NCBI GenBank assembly: GCA_016713865.1
Contig: JADJOG010000001.1
Location: forward strand, 124,001 to 188,000
Direction of reading: 5' to 3'
Length of the DNA stretch: 64,000 bases
Source of the DNA: Flavobacteriales bacterium
GTDB taxonomy: Bacteria > Bacteroidota > Bacteroidia > Flavobacteriales_F > PHOS-HE28
Positions 45,971 to 55,306 of this stretch are shown in pieces; position 1 is the first letter of the stretch, and each line of letters begins with the position of its first letter. Position numbers and translations under genes: made by a program. Under the pieces are notes generated by a model, which worked only from the letters and a program-made list of their open reading frames with translations, made no database searches and was not told where the DNA came from.

Positions 45971-48205
45971 ATGCTTCGTGCCCTCCCCTTCTTCCTCCTA
46001 CTCTCAACCGCTCTCCATGCCCAGCAATGGCAGCTCGTCACCCCTGTGAAGACACGCAGCGAACTCGCCTCCGTGCGCATGGTGAGTTCCACCACGGGCT
46101 ACACCATCGATCGGGTACTGGGCTTCGTGCTGAAGACGACCGATGCAGGCGATAGCTGGCAGCGCATGCCCTACAACCTCATCGACAAGCCGCGCGCACT
46201 GTGGATGTGGGACGATCAGCGCGGCATCATCGCTGCCAACAGCGGACGTTTCTACCGCACCACCAACGGCTGGACAAGTGCCAACTCCGTGAGCCAGCCC
46301 ACCTTCGGCAACATGGCCTGCATCCACTTCGTCGATGACCTCTTGGGCTGGGCCGGCAGCGAGAGCGGCCGCATCGTGCATACAACAGATGGCGGCGCTA
46401 CCTGGACGCAACAGACCAGCGGCACCACCAACGCCATGCTCGCCATCCACTTCGTCGATGCGCAACTCGGCTTCGCGAGCGCAACGGGGCAAGTGCTGCT
46501 GCGCACAACAGACAGCGGTGCAACGTGGAACGCCATCGCGGCGCCCATCACCTTCAACATGCGCGGCATCCACTTCTTCGATGCGCTGAATGGTTTGGCG
46601 GTCGGTCTTGGCGGCGAGATCATCCGCACCAGCGACGGCGGCGAAACGTGGACCTTGCAAGCACCCGTGACCACCGTGAGTTTGCTCGGCCTGCATGCAC
46701 AGGGAACAAAACGTGCTCGCCATGGGCGCTAACGGCACGCTCTTGCGCAGCACCAACAGCGGCAATAGCTGGACCGTGCAGAACCTCGACTTGCAAGACC
46801 TCTACGGGCGTGGCTGAATCCCGGCGGCATCGGCTTGCTCGTGGGCAAAGCGCGCGTGTATCGCACCACGAATGCCGGCGCGAGTTGGAGCGTGGTGCAA
46901 GTGGGCACCTGGCACAGCATGCTCAACAAGGTGAGCTTCGGCAATGATCAATACGGCGCTGCGGCGGGCTGGCAGACATCAGGCGGACTCGAGAACGGCT
47001 CAGTGCGCACCACCGATGGTGGCAGGCATTGGGTCAATATCGCCGGTGGTGGCCAATTGCTCGGCGCGCACTTGCGCAGCGATGGCATCGGCTGGCTCGG
47101 CGGTGGCTCGGGCGCGGCACGGCGCACCACGGACAACTTCGTCACCACCACAACGGCGAGCGGACCAAGCGTTGCCATCCGCAGCGTGTGGTCCTTCAAT
47201 GCGACCACCGCGATCGTAGCTGGCGGCTACGTGAACGGCGGCTGCTACCGCACCACCAACAACGGCGGCAACTGGGCCTACACCGCCACCGGCAACATCT
47301 TCGACCTCTGGTTCGTGAACGACCTGCTCGGCTTCTGCTGCGGCGAAGGCGGCGTGCTGCACAAGACCATCGATGGCGGCATTACGTGGCAGCAACTCAC
47401 ATCGCCCACCTTCACCAACTTGCACAGTGTGTACTTCCTGAATGACACGCTCGGCTACCTCGGCGGTGAAGCGAGTTCGTGGAAGACCATCGACGGCGGC
47501 GCAACATGGACCATGCTCGGCAACGTGATGCAATTCTGCATGAGCCTCTTCTTCACCGACCCCGATACCGGATATGCCGTGGGCGTGAGCGGCCAAGCGC
47601 TGCGCAGCACCGACGGCGGCGATACCTGGAACACGATCCTTGCCGCGCCCTTCGATGTGATCATCAACGATGCGGCGATTGTCGATGGCGCACTGATTTG
47701 TGTTGGGCGTTATGGCGATGTGTACCGCGCGCCGCTGGCATGCCCGGCTGTTGCTGCTGTGCCCACGGTGCTCTTCGATGGCGATGAACTCTGCACCGGC
47801 GAAATGCCCGGCATTCAGTGGTACCTCAACGACGAAGAAGTGACCGAAGGCACCTCCGCCTGCATCACACCCTTGGTGAGTGGCAATTACACGGTGGTCA
47901 CGACAGATGCCTTGGGATGCATAAGCGCCCCATCGGCACCTGTGCAGGTGATCATCACCGGCATCGAGGCGCCACACACAAAAGCACCGCTGCTGCATCC
48001 CAATCCGAGCAGCGACAAATGCACGCTCACATTCAGCGATGCGCGCACGCGCACCATCGAGCTCTGCGATGCGCAAGGACGTGTGCTGCGCAGCGAACGC
48101 GCGCAAGGCATTCAGCACAACGTGGAGTTACGTGCCCTGCCGAGCGGACTTTACCTCGTGCGCGGGGTTGAAGAAGGCTGGGCCGTGCGCGTGGTGCGCG
48201 ATTGA
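45971..48205 (+). CDS. BNR/Ycf48-like beta-propeller protein with T9SS tail (two frameshifts)
   Basis: About 744 residues. After a signal peptide (LRALPFFLLLSTALHAQQ) there are about ten propeller blades with the repeated pattern TTDGGATWTQQ, TTDSGATWNAI, TSDGGETWTLQ and STDGGDTWNTI (Asp-box-like). The frame shifts near 46700 and 46815, then runs on from VGKARVYRTTNAGASW. A short Cys-containing Ig-like region precedes the type A T9SS tail (LLHPNPSSDKCTLTF to LPSGLYLVRGVEEG). The product is expected at the cell surface. An in-frame ATG lies at 45971 with a GACCTTCGC box directly before it. Confidence 0.83.
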
Positions 48206-48927
48206 GCGCGAAGCTGGCAGGCAACAGCCCGGCGGCCCGCCCCTTGCTTGCCAACCGCGGTTGGCTTGCCCCGCGCAATCAATGCACACAGCGCCGCCAC
48301 ATGCGCCCATAAGACCACGGGCACCAGCACAGCTGGCAGCAATACCCACGGCACCGCCGTAACCAGCACGTTGGGCTGCTCGAAGTTGATGCGTTGCGCG
48401 CTGCTGGGGATGCTGAGCACCGCCGTGCCCACAACGATGAAGAGCAATACGAGGCACGCCACGTTCCAAGCGATGAGCACTCCCCTGCTCGGTGCATTCT
48501 TGTTGCGCAGCCAAAGCATCATCACCACCGCGCTGATGCCGCTGAGGATGTCGAAGTTGAAGCCGCTGTAGGACATGTCGCGCGGAACGAGGCCCGCTTC
48601 GTAGGCGTTGTGCAAGACCAGCTCCACCGGGATGCGCAGCACATGCACGGCGGTGAGCGCGAAGAGCGGCAAGGAGTTCAGCCATGCGCGTCCGCGCTGA
48701 AGCATGATGCAAACGAGCAGTGCTAGGCCAACGGGTGCAAGCAGCAAGACCTGCGGCGGCGGGAAAGCGGTGGTGTTGGTGTAGAGGCCGCGCGCGGCGA
48801 GCACGGTGTGAAATGCACCCAGAGCAACTAGCAGCGATACGAAGACGATGCTGCGCGTGGCCCTGTACGACCAGACTAAGCACCATAAGATGGCGGCGAA
48901 GAAGAGGATATAGGTGACTGTGGGCAT
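48151..48927 (-). CDS. Small multi-pass membrane protein, unknown function
   Basis: 258 residues with about seven hydrophobic segments (for example YILFFAAILWCLVWSY and VLLLAPVGLALLVCIML), and a basic tail. A central NAYEAGLVPRDMSYSGFNFD segment carries acidic and aromatic residues between helices. No family was identified. The 3' end overlaps the convergent BNR gene by about 55 bases, so the annotated tail may be an extension caused by a lost stop. The start at 48927 is supported by a CATCTTCGC box 3 bases upstream. Confidence 0.68.
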   Translation of the reverse strand: MPTVTYILFFAAILWCLVWSYRATRSIVFVSLLVALGAFHTVLAARGLYTNTTAFPPPQVLLLAPVGLALLVCIMLQRGRAWLNSLPLFALTAVHVLRIPVELVLHNAYEAGLVPRDMSYSGFNFDILSGISAVVMMLWLRNKNAPSRGVLIAWNVACLVLLFIVVGTAVLSIPSSAQRINFEQPNVLVTAVPWVLLPAVLVPVVLWAHVAALCALIARGKPTAVGKQGAGRRAVACQLRAQSRTTRTAQPSSTPRTR

Positions 48928-48930
48928 GGG

Positions 48931-48939
48931 GCGAAGATG
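48931..48939 (-). promoter_or_regulatory. Putative -7 box (CATCTTCGC)
   Basis: CATCTTCGC on the minus strand ends 3 bases before ATG 48927. It is one mismatch from TAnnTTYGC, at the same spacing as other boxes. Confidence 0.35.
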
Positions 48940-49009
48940 CGAGGTGCGATTTAGGTGGTTACCGATGAGTCGACATTCAGTGGCTTGGTGATAGTGGCAT
49001 CTTTCCACC

Positions 49010-49260
49010 TATTGCTTCGGCAAACTCGAATCATCCCGCTAAGCAGCGGGACTGCGCAGCTTCTGCCAATAAACGCCATGATCGCGGTTGCGAGGTGTTG
49101 GTCATTCAGCGGCCTTTGAGCCTCTTCTTCCACCTTTTGGCGGCAAAAGGTGGAGCCAAAAAGCCGCCACGGCTAAGTCGCAGCCCAACCCGCACGGGCC
49201 CGCAGCACGGGGCCCCTGAGTTGGGCGCGCCCGCGCAGCCGTGGACGCCTACCGCACGCA
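49010..49260. repeat. Composite repeat, left copy (hairpin plus nested palindrome)
   Basis: Similar to 51290-51505 over most of its length. It contains CTTCTGCCAA...CGCCATGATCG, GGTCATTCAGCGG, then the hairpin CCACCTTTTG/CAAAAGGTGG (49130-49153). A nested palindrome follows: outer arms CCACGGCT (49167-49174) and AGCCGTGG (49237-49244), inner arms GCCCAAC (49183-49189) and GTTGGGC (49220-49226). No protein was recognised. The structure suggests a non-coding or mobile palindromic element. Confidence 0.65.
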
Positions 49261-49366
49261 TCCTGGCTCAAGCAAGCACACGCTGAGGCCGCGAGCTAGT
49301 TTACGCGCGAGCCAGCATGCCCCAGCTGGCGGGCGCAAGCAGGCATGCGAGAGGATGGATGCTTTG

Positions 49367-49725
49367 CATTTCATCCCGCATTGGCGATACAAGTTCTGCG
49401 TCATGTCATTGCGAGGCTTTGCGAAGCCATGCGCCATCTGGGGATTGCATTCCTCGTATTCATCTGCGCCATCTGCGTCATCTGCGGATTGCATTCCCGC
49501 ATTTCATCCCGCAGTGGTGAGACAAGTTCCGCGGCATGTCATTGCGAGGCTTTGCGAAGCAATGCGCCATCTGCGGATTGCATTCCTGCATTTCTTCGCA
49601 GTGGCGGGACAAGTTCTGCGTCATGCCATTGCGAGGCTTTGCGAAGCAATGCGTCATCTGCGGATTGCATTCCCGCATTTCATCTGAGCTATCTGCGGAT
49701 TGCATTCCCGCATTCATCCGCGCAA
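49367..49725. repeat. REP-like direct repeats (ATTGCGAGGCTTTGCGAAGC)
   Basis: Three near-identical copies of a block with GACAAGTTCTGCG, CATTGCGAGGCTTTGCGAAG, and CATCTGCGGATTGCATTCC. The core ATTGCGAGG starts at 49408, 49541 and 49628, so the spacing is 133 then 87 bases. The TTGC...GCAA ends make a small inverted repeat. Partial copies of CTGCGGATTGCATTCCCGC continue to about 49715. Open frames over this stretch are repeat artefacts. Confidence 0.72.
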
Positions 49726-50004
49726 TTACATTTGCCCCGCATCCCGAGCGTTCCGTGCAAACGGAACCGCCAACCGAGTGGACGACACCACGGTGGCTGA
49801 GGGTAGCTTGAAATACCTCGCTTCGGCGGCGGACACAAGGCAAGCAGACAACAGTCGGCTCGCGCTTCCGCCATCCGTTCGAGGTATCACAAGCCACCCA
49901 TTCGATGCGGACCGGTCCGGTCAAAAACAGTCGTCGCCAGGACCATCCGTGATCGTGTTCCGTTGCGCAGGGCGCGCGGGGTGTGCTTAAAACCCAACAC
50001 ACCC

Positions 50005-50564
50005 ATGCAACAGGAACTCTCGTCGTCGATCTTCAGCACCACCCACCAAGGCCGCACCATCACCGGCCGCCAGGTGCTGCGCAATCACCGCCAGCTCACG
50101 GTGCAGCTTCATGCACCCGTACGGTTTGCTGGTGTGCCACCAACATGCCCGCCTACATGGGGCCTGCGGCGCTTCGCTCATCGGTCCTCGGCGATGACGC
50201 GCGAACGCGCGCTGCGCCTCCCTGTACGACGATGCCGCGCGCTTCCGCGACCTGCCGCCCGGATTGCGCAGTCGTTGCCGCCCGCGATCAGCGCACCGTC
50301 GCCTTCCTCGAGAGCATGGATGAGCAGCTTCGATTCGCGCACCGCGAGCGTCCCGAGACGCAAGCGCTGCCTTGGAACCATCCGACGCGCTTCCGCCGCG
50401 AGGTGCAGTGGCTGCGCCACCAAGGCGAATGGCCCGCCGATATGCGCCTCTCGCTGCTCTCCGAGGACCCCGAGATGGAGTGGCAGCTGCTGCTCCTGCT
50501 GCACCACGCGCTGCATCAGCGTTTCGCAGTGGAATGGGCTTGGGGGGAATGGGTGGGGAATTGA
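50005..50564 (+). CDS. Hypothetical protein (two or more frameshifts)
   Basis: A protein-like signal in three frames. It starts MQQELSSSIFSTTHQGRTIT, with GRQVLRNHRQLTVQLHAPVR following. It continues in another frame near 50215 as SLYDDAARFRDLPPGLRSRC, and then from about 50290 as RTVAFLESMDEQLRFAHRER to WQLLLLLHHALHQRFAVEWA, stopping at 50564. The reconstructed length is about 186 residues. No family was recognised, and no membrane or signal segment is seen. It is the only plausible gene in the repeat block and may be a decayed gene. Confidence 0.45.
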
Positions 50565-50611
50565 GATCGCGCGGGTGTGCCGCCGTGCGTGCGCATGCGA
50601 GCGCTGGGTCG

Positions 50612-50690
50612 GCAACTGCATTTCATCCCGCAGCGGCGGGACAAGTTCTGCGCCATGTCGTTGCGAGACTTTGCGAAGCAAGGCGCAACG
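50612..50690. repeat. Isolated copy of the REP-like repeat
   Basis: GCATTTCATCCCGCAGCGGC, GACAAGTTCTGCGCC and TTGCGAGACTTTGCGAAGCA match the units at 49.4-49.7 kb with a few changes. It lies about 1 kb from them, beyond the hypothetical gene. Confidence 0.68.
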
Positions 50691-50698
50691 CATTGCCC

Positions 50699-50850
50699 GT
50701 TACTCCGGAAGCCGGGCGTGCGCGAGCACGCTGGTTCCGGCTATCCGCACCCGTCACTCCGGCAGCCGGGCGTGCGCGAGCACGCTGGTCCCGGCTATCC
50801 GCACCCGTCACTCCGGAAGCCGGGCGTGCGCGAGCACGCTGGGGGTTCCG
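50699..50850. repeat. 54-bp tandem repeat, three copies
   Basis: Unit begins ACTCCGGAAGCCGGGCGTGC and includes GCGAGCACGCTGG and CCGGCTATCCGCACCC. Copies start at about 50701, 50755 and 50809. The third is cut where the G/C-run tract begins. Units differ by a few bases only. Confidence 0.75.
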
Positions 50851-50975
50851 CCCCCGTTTTTCGGGGGGCGGGGCGGGGCCGCCGGGCCCGGGTCTCCGCC
50901 CCCGTCCCCCGGGGGCGGGGGGGGGGGGGCGCTTGGGCCCGGCTTCTGCCCTTCCCGGGGCCGGGTCCCGGCTAT
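50840..50975. repeat. G/C homopolymer-rich low-complexity tract
   Basis: Long runs of G and C (several of 5 to 14 bases) with nothing else recognisable. It could form G-quadruplexes. It could also be poor consensus sequence, as the run lengths look unlike the rest of the window. Confidence 0.6.
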
Positions 50976-51039
50976 CCGGAGTCTCCCCCATCACTACGCG
51001 GTTCAGGCTGCATTATGGCAATTGCACTTTCCCCCCTCT

Positions 51040-51400
51040 GCTTCGCCACCCGGAACAACACTGAGGAGCTTCTGACCACGAACGCCACGATCGTGGCTGC
51101 ACCTTATTGGTCATTCAGCGGCTGGATAAGACTCGGTTCTTTCCACCTTTTGCTTCGCCAAACCCGGATCAACTCTGAGGAGCTTCTGCCAACGAACGCC
51201 ACGATCGTGGCTGCACCTTAATGGTCATTCAGCGGCTGGATGAGTCTCTGTTCTTTTCCACCTTTTGATTCGCCAAACCCGGATCATCTCTGAGGAGCTT
51301 CTGCCAACGAACGCCACGCTGGTGGCTGCGACTTAATGGTCTTGCAGCGGCTTTATGAGTCTCTGTTCTTTCCACCTTTTGCTTCGCCAAAAGGTGGAGC
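51040..51400. repeat. About 115-bp tandem repeat, three copies
   Basis: Unit contains CTGAGGAGCTTCTG, ACGAACGCCACGATCGTGGC (with the palindrome CCACGATCGTGG), GGTCATTCAGCGGCTGGAT and TTTCCACCTTTTGCTTCGCC. CTGAGG starts at 51061, 51175 and 51290. The last copy runs into the nested palindrome. A divergent fourth copy begins the left composite repeat near 49.0 kb. Confidence 0.72.
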
Positions 51401-51490
51401 CAAAAGGCGACCACGGCTAAGTCGCAGCCCAACTCGCACAGGCACGCGCACACGGGCTCCCCGAGTTGGGCGCGCCCGCGCAAGCCGTGG
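51372..51490. repeat. Composite repeat, right copy (hairpin plus nested palindrome)
   Basis: Hairpin CCACCTTTTG (51372-51381) with CAAAAGGTGG (51388-51397), loop CTTCGC. Then outer arms CCACGGCT (51411-51418) and AGCCGTGG (51483-51490), and inner arms GCCCAAC (51427-51433) and GTTGGGC (51465-51471). Arm sequences match the left copy while the loops differ in length and sequence, which suggests selection or copying of the structure. Confidence 0.68.
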
Positions 51491-51726
51491 ACAGCCACCG
51501 CACGCGACACCTGTGCGGTTGTGCGTAAGGCAAACAAGTGCTGATGTAGTAGGGTGTGCAGTGAATGAAAGCGAAGAAAATCCTTTTCCCACTTTTTTGT
51601 CCGAAACCCCGCATCAATTCAACGGGGCTTCCGCAAAAAGCCGCCGGGCGCGGGGGAGCCTGCCCCGGGCGGAGACCCGGGGTGGACGCCTACCGCACAC
51701 ATCCTGGCGCGCAAGCACGCAGTACG

Positions 51727-51880
51727 CTGCGCGAGCAAGTGGGCGCGAGCAATTGGGCGCGAGCAAGCATGCGCGAGCAAACATGCGCGAGCAAACATGC
51801 GCGAGCAAACATGCGCGAGCAAACATGCGCGAGCAAGTGGGCGCAAGCATACGCGCGAGCAAGCACGCGACACGATGGTC
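51727..51880. repeat. 14-bp microrepeat array (GCGCGAGCAAACAT)
   Basis: Five nearly perfect 14-bp units between about 51768 and 51836, with degenerate GCGAGCAAG units on both sides. No spacers are present. Confidence 0.7.
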
Positions 51881-52057
51881 TTTCATCTGCGCAATTCAGA
51901 TAGCACGCGCGAGCACGCGCAACGGTGGAACTCCGCTGTGCCATTCAGCAGCGAAGAGGTGCTGGGCCATGGCGAAGCGGTGAGGACGCGCATGCCGGGC
52001 GCAGCATCGTTTGGCCGATGTGCGGCGTACATTGCATGGTAATGAGTACCCTATCCC

Positions 52058-52720
52058 ATGAATTATCGAATCGCGATCATCGACGATCACCGGTTCGTGC
52101 GCGACGGTTTGCGCGATTGCGTTAGGGCCTGGACCAAGGGGCAAGTGGTGCTCGAGGCGGAGAACGGTCTCGATTACGAGCAGCGGCTGCCCGAAACAGG
52201 CCACGTGCACCTGGCGCTGGTTGATCTGCGGATGCCCAAGCGCGACGGCTGCGAGACCATGCGCTGGATGGCCCGCCACCAGAAGCGCACTTTGGCGCTG
52301 GCCTTCAGCTTCGAGATCACCACCGCCAATGTGGTGCGCGCCCTGCGCGCCGGCGCGCGGCTTCATGGACAAGGGGCAATCGCACCGCGACTGGCACGCC
52401 GCCTTCGATGATCGGTGCTGCGCGGCTTCCACTACAACGAGCACGTGAGCCGCGCACTGGTGCACAGCCTGCGCAACGAGGCGCCCGACCGCCATCCCGA
52501 TGCGCTCTGGGCCAAGCTCACCACGCGCGAGCGCGAGTTCCTCCTGCTCTATACCAGCTACCTCAAAGAATCCGTCGAGGATATTGCCAGGCGCATGGGC
52601 GTGGAGCGCAGCACCGCCGAGACCTACCGCAGCTCGGTGGCCCACAAGATCGAAGCGCCCTCACGCGCCGAAATGGTGGCCATGGTGAAGGATCATGGGT
52701 GGGAGAAGAGGGTGTGGTAA
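52058..52720 (+). CDS. LuxR/NarL-type response regulator (two frameshifts)
   Basis: About 220 residues. The receiver domain has the acidic pair in IAIIDDHRF (Asp 9 and 10), the phospho-acceptor in LVDLRMP (Asp 56), and the Lys in FMDKG. The frame shifts near 52360 and 52405. The output domain has LTTREREFLLLYTSYLKE and ARRMGVERSTAETYRSSVAH, a four-helix LuxR-type DNA-binding unit. No sensor kinase lies nearby, so its partner is elsewhere. It sits between the repeat block and the defence island. Confidence 0.85.
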
Positions 52721-52861
52721 TGCGACGTAGCCATCACTGAGCCACTCACAAAGCAACGCCGAAGCGACCGACTCGGACTTGGCTGCCACAAAGAACAACA
52801 TGAAGCGCAAACAACACCACCAAGCGCAAACACTAATAGCGATTCACCAAATACCATGCGC

Positions 52862-55212
52862 TCACTTATCCAGCTTCTGCATTCGAGACTTGATTGCCGA
52901 CAGTTGGCGCTGCAGCTCCAAGGCAATGTGTTCTGGTGACTGGCCACTTGCCCAAAGCTCCTTGAGACGAACATCTTCTTCGTTGCTCCACCGCTCGTAT
53001 GCGCGGGGATGTAACTCACGCACCTTGGCTACATGCTCTGGAGTATCCTCATCGACCATCCCTGCATGCTCTGGCCCTGTTGATGTACCGCAAATCGGGC
53101 ATAGCCGGAAATAAGACTCCAGCACCGTTGCGCACTTCGTGCACAGCAACGGGTCGGATTCATAATTGATCGTCATGAAGTTCCTCCGATCCAAGTAGCG
53201 CTCGGAAAGCTCTTCGATGAAACGGGACTCGTTTCCCACTTCGGTAATCAGGTACAAGGCCTCCTTCGCACGGGTAACGGCCACGTAGAACAAGCGACGT
53301 TCCTCCTCCATCATCTTCTTCACGTCATCCTTCTTGATGAGTTGGAAGATGCGATCGGCTTCCCACACGTTCGGGAAGTAGTTGGCGGTGAGACCGATGA
53401 TGAAGACCACGCGCGCCTCCATCCCTTTGGCCGCATGCACCGTCTTCGCATTCACCGGTAGCCCTTCCTCGCGGAGACGATCGCGATACGGGAACCATGA
53501 CTTTGAACGGCGGTATAGGATAAGCACCTCTTCCTTCGGGAAACCCTTGTCATACAGTTCGCGGATGCTCTGAACTACGCGTTCTACGCCATCCTCATCT
53601 TCACGCTTGGCGGCGTACACCTGTATCTTCTTGCCTGCGGGTTTGCTGGAGACCACCTGCTTCTCCAGCTTGAGCTTGTTGTTCGCGATTAGCGCATTGC
53701 TTGCCTCCACGATGGTGGAATCGCTGCGGTAGTTCGTGGTGAATGGCAGAATCGTGGCTTCCGGATAGTGCTCCTTGAAGCGCACGATGTGCTCTACCTC
53801 CGAGCCGCGCCAGCCATAGATGCTCTGCCAATCGTCGCCTACACAGAAGAGGTTCGTTTTCGGGGTAAGCAGCGCATCCACCATGTTCACTTGCAGCGTG
53901 TTCACGTCTTGATACTCATCCACCATGATGTGCGTGAACTTCTCGCGGAGGGTGCTCAGCACCACGGGATCATCGCGCAGGACCTCCATCAGCTTCAGCA
54001 GGATGTCGTTGAAGTCCAAGTAGGATCGTTGCACGCAGTACTTCTCAAAGCCTTCCGCTATAGGACCCGCGAGCCGGTAGAACCCCGCCACGCGTTCGTG
54101 CTTCCTTTAGGCCATCCGCCTTGGATCCGGTGAAGTCAAGGGCTTCGGTCTTCACGCGGTTGATGGCCATGCGCACTTCGTTGCGGAACTCCTTCAGTTC
54201 CTCATGGTATTGCCGGAACTCCTCCTCGAAGCGAAGCGGAGGCATGGCTCCCAGGCTTTGGGTCAGGCGCCCACGCACCAAGTGGTCCATGCGGTTATTG
54301 AACTCCCCGATGTCCTGCATCCACTTCTCGTAGGTCTTCACGCAGAGTTTACCAGCGAGCTTGAACTGGATGTCCTTGTCCGTGGGGTCGAAGCTGAGGT
54401 TGCTGATGTGCTCCAGGTACAGGTCGGCTTCAGGGATGTAGAAGTCTGGCTGGAACTCGAAGTCCTTGAAGTTGACCTTGGGCTCATACTGGTACTTGAT
54501 GTTGTGCCGATAGAGCCAGTCGGCGATGGTCCGTTCCGACTTGGAGCGCACGTTATCACCGGCCAGTGTCACGTACGGATGCTCGTCGGTGGTGCCACGC
54601 TTCCTGTAATCCCGGATCTTCTTGGCCTCCACATAGAAGTCCAGCACATAGCGCTTCAGGCGTAGCATGAACTCCGGGTCGACCGAGAGTTCCTTGATGA
54701 CCTTTTGGAGAATGAGGTCCGGTGTTTCGACGCTTCAGTATCGCTTCGAACTCATCGGCCTCCAGATACTCGTTGACGATCTTGAAGCGGTTGTCGAAGT
54801 ACTTGGCCACGTGGCTGCGCAGCACACTGTAGCCGAAGCCGTGGAAGGTGCTTACGCGCAAGGCGTTTATCCACGCGTACCGCTGCTTGTAGTTCTTGCG
54901 GGCGGCATCGCGTTGCTGCTGGGTGAGCTTCTTGTTCTCCAGCAACGCTTTGTACTCACCCGTATCATCCACATGCAGAATCAAGCGGTCCACCATCTCG
55001 TTCGCCGCGTTGCGCGTGAAGGTGATGGCCAGGATGCTCGAGGGCTTTACGTTCTTCTCGAAGATCAGGTGAAGGATGCGCTGGATCAGCGTCTTGGTCT
55101 TACCCGCGCCCGCACCGGCCAGCACCAGCAGCCGCTTTTCCTCGCTCAGCACGGCGGCGCGCTGCTCGGGGTTGAGGCCGTGGAGGAGTGGCGAAGCGAT
55201 TGTGGCGGGCAT
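52862..55212 (-). CDS. UvrD/Rep-like helicase with nuclease-like insert and C-terminal zinc ribbon (two frameshifts)
   Basis: An SF1A DNA helicase of about 783 residues. LLVLAGAGAGKTKTLIQRI (Walker A, about 29-47), AITFTRNAANEMVDRL (Ia), MVDEYQDVNTLQ (II), GDDWQSIYGWRG (III), TTNYRSDSTIVEASN (IV), KTVHAAKGMEARVVFI (V) and RRLFYVAVTRAKEAL (VI) are all present. Between Ia and II lies SERTIADWLYRHNIKYQYEP...FQPDFYIPEADLYLEHI, resembling a PD-(D/E)XK nuclease fold. The C-terminus adds a CTKC...CPIC zinc ribbon and a Myb-like WSNEEDVRLKELWASGQ. Frameshifts lie near 54725 and 54100. A defence role is inferred from context. Confidence 0.85.
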
Positions 55213-55217
55213 GCGCG

Positions 55218-55226
55218 GACAAGCTA
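55218..55226 (-). promoter_or_regulatory. Putative -7 box (TAGCTTGTC) of the UvrD-like gene
   Basis: TAGCTTGTC on the minus strand ends 5 bases before ATG 55212. It fits TAnnTTG and suggests the helicase has its own promoter apart from darTG. Confidence 0.35.
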
Positions 55227-55306
55227 CCAAGATCGCTCCAAATGAAAGCACTGATACTGGCATGGCGGCATCGCCGACGGGCCCAAGGCCCAGGCAGGTT
55301 GGCGTG

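Noticed and set aside
49241..49811. Several overlapping open frames on both strands in the REP-like block.
   Set aside because: Translations are periodic and follow the DNA repeat (for example CHCEALRS in one frame and LRGFAK in another).
51427..51471. Possible integron attC site (GCCCAAC...GTTGGGC matches RYYYAAC...GTTRRRY), also at 49183-49226.
   Set aside because: No integrase, no gene cassettes, and the sites are only about 45 bases. The match follows automatically from any such palindrome.
50699..51880. Repeat arrays considered as CRISPR.
   Set aside because: Units are directly adjacent or 115 bp apart with no unique spacers of constant length, and no cas genes were seen.
51565..51980. 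Open frames with alternating MREQTCASKHARAN repeats.
   Set aside because: They translate the 14-bp microrepeat and have no start or domain support.
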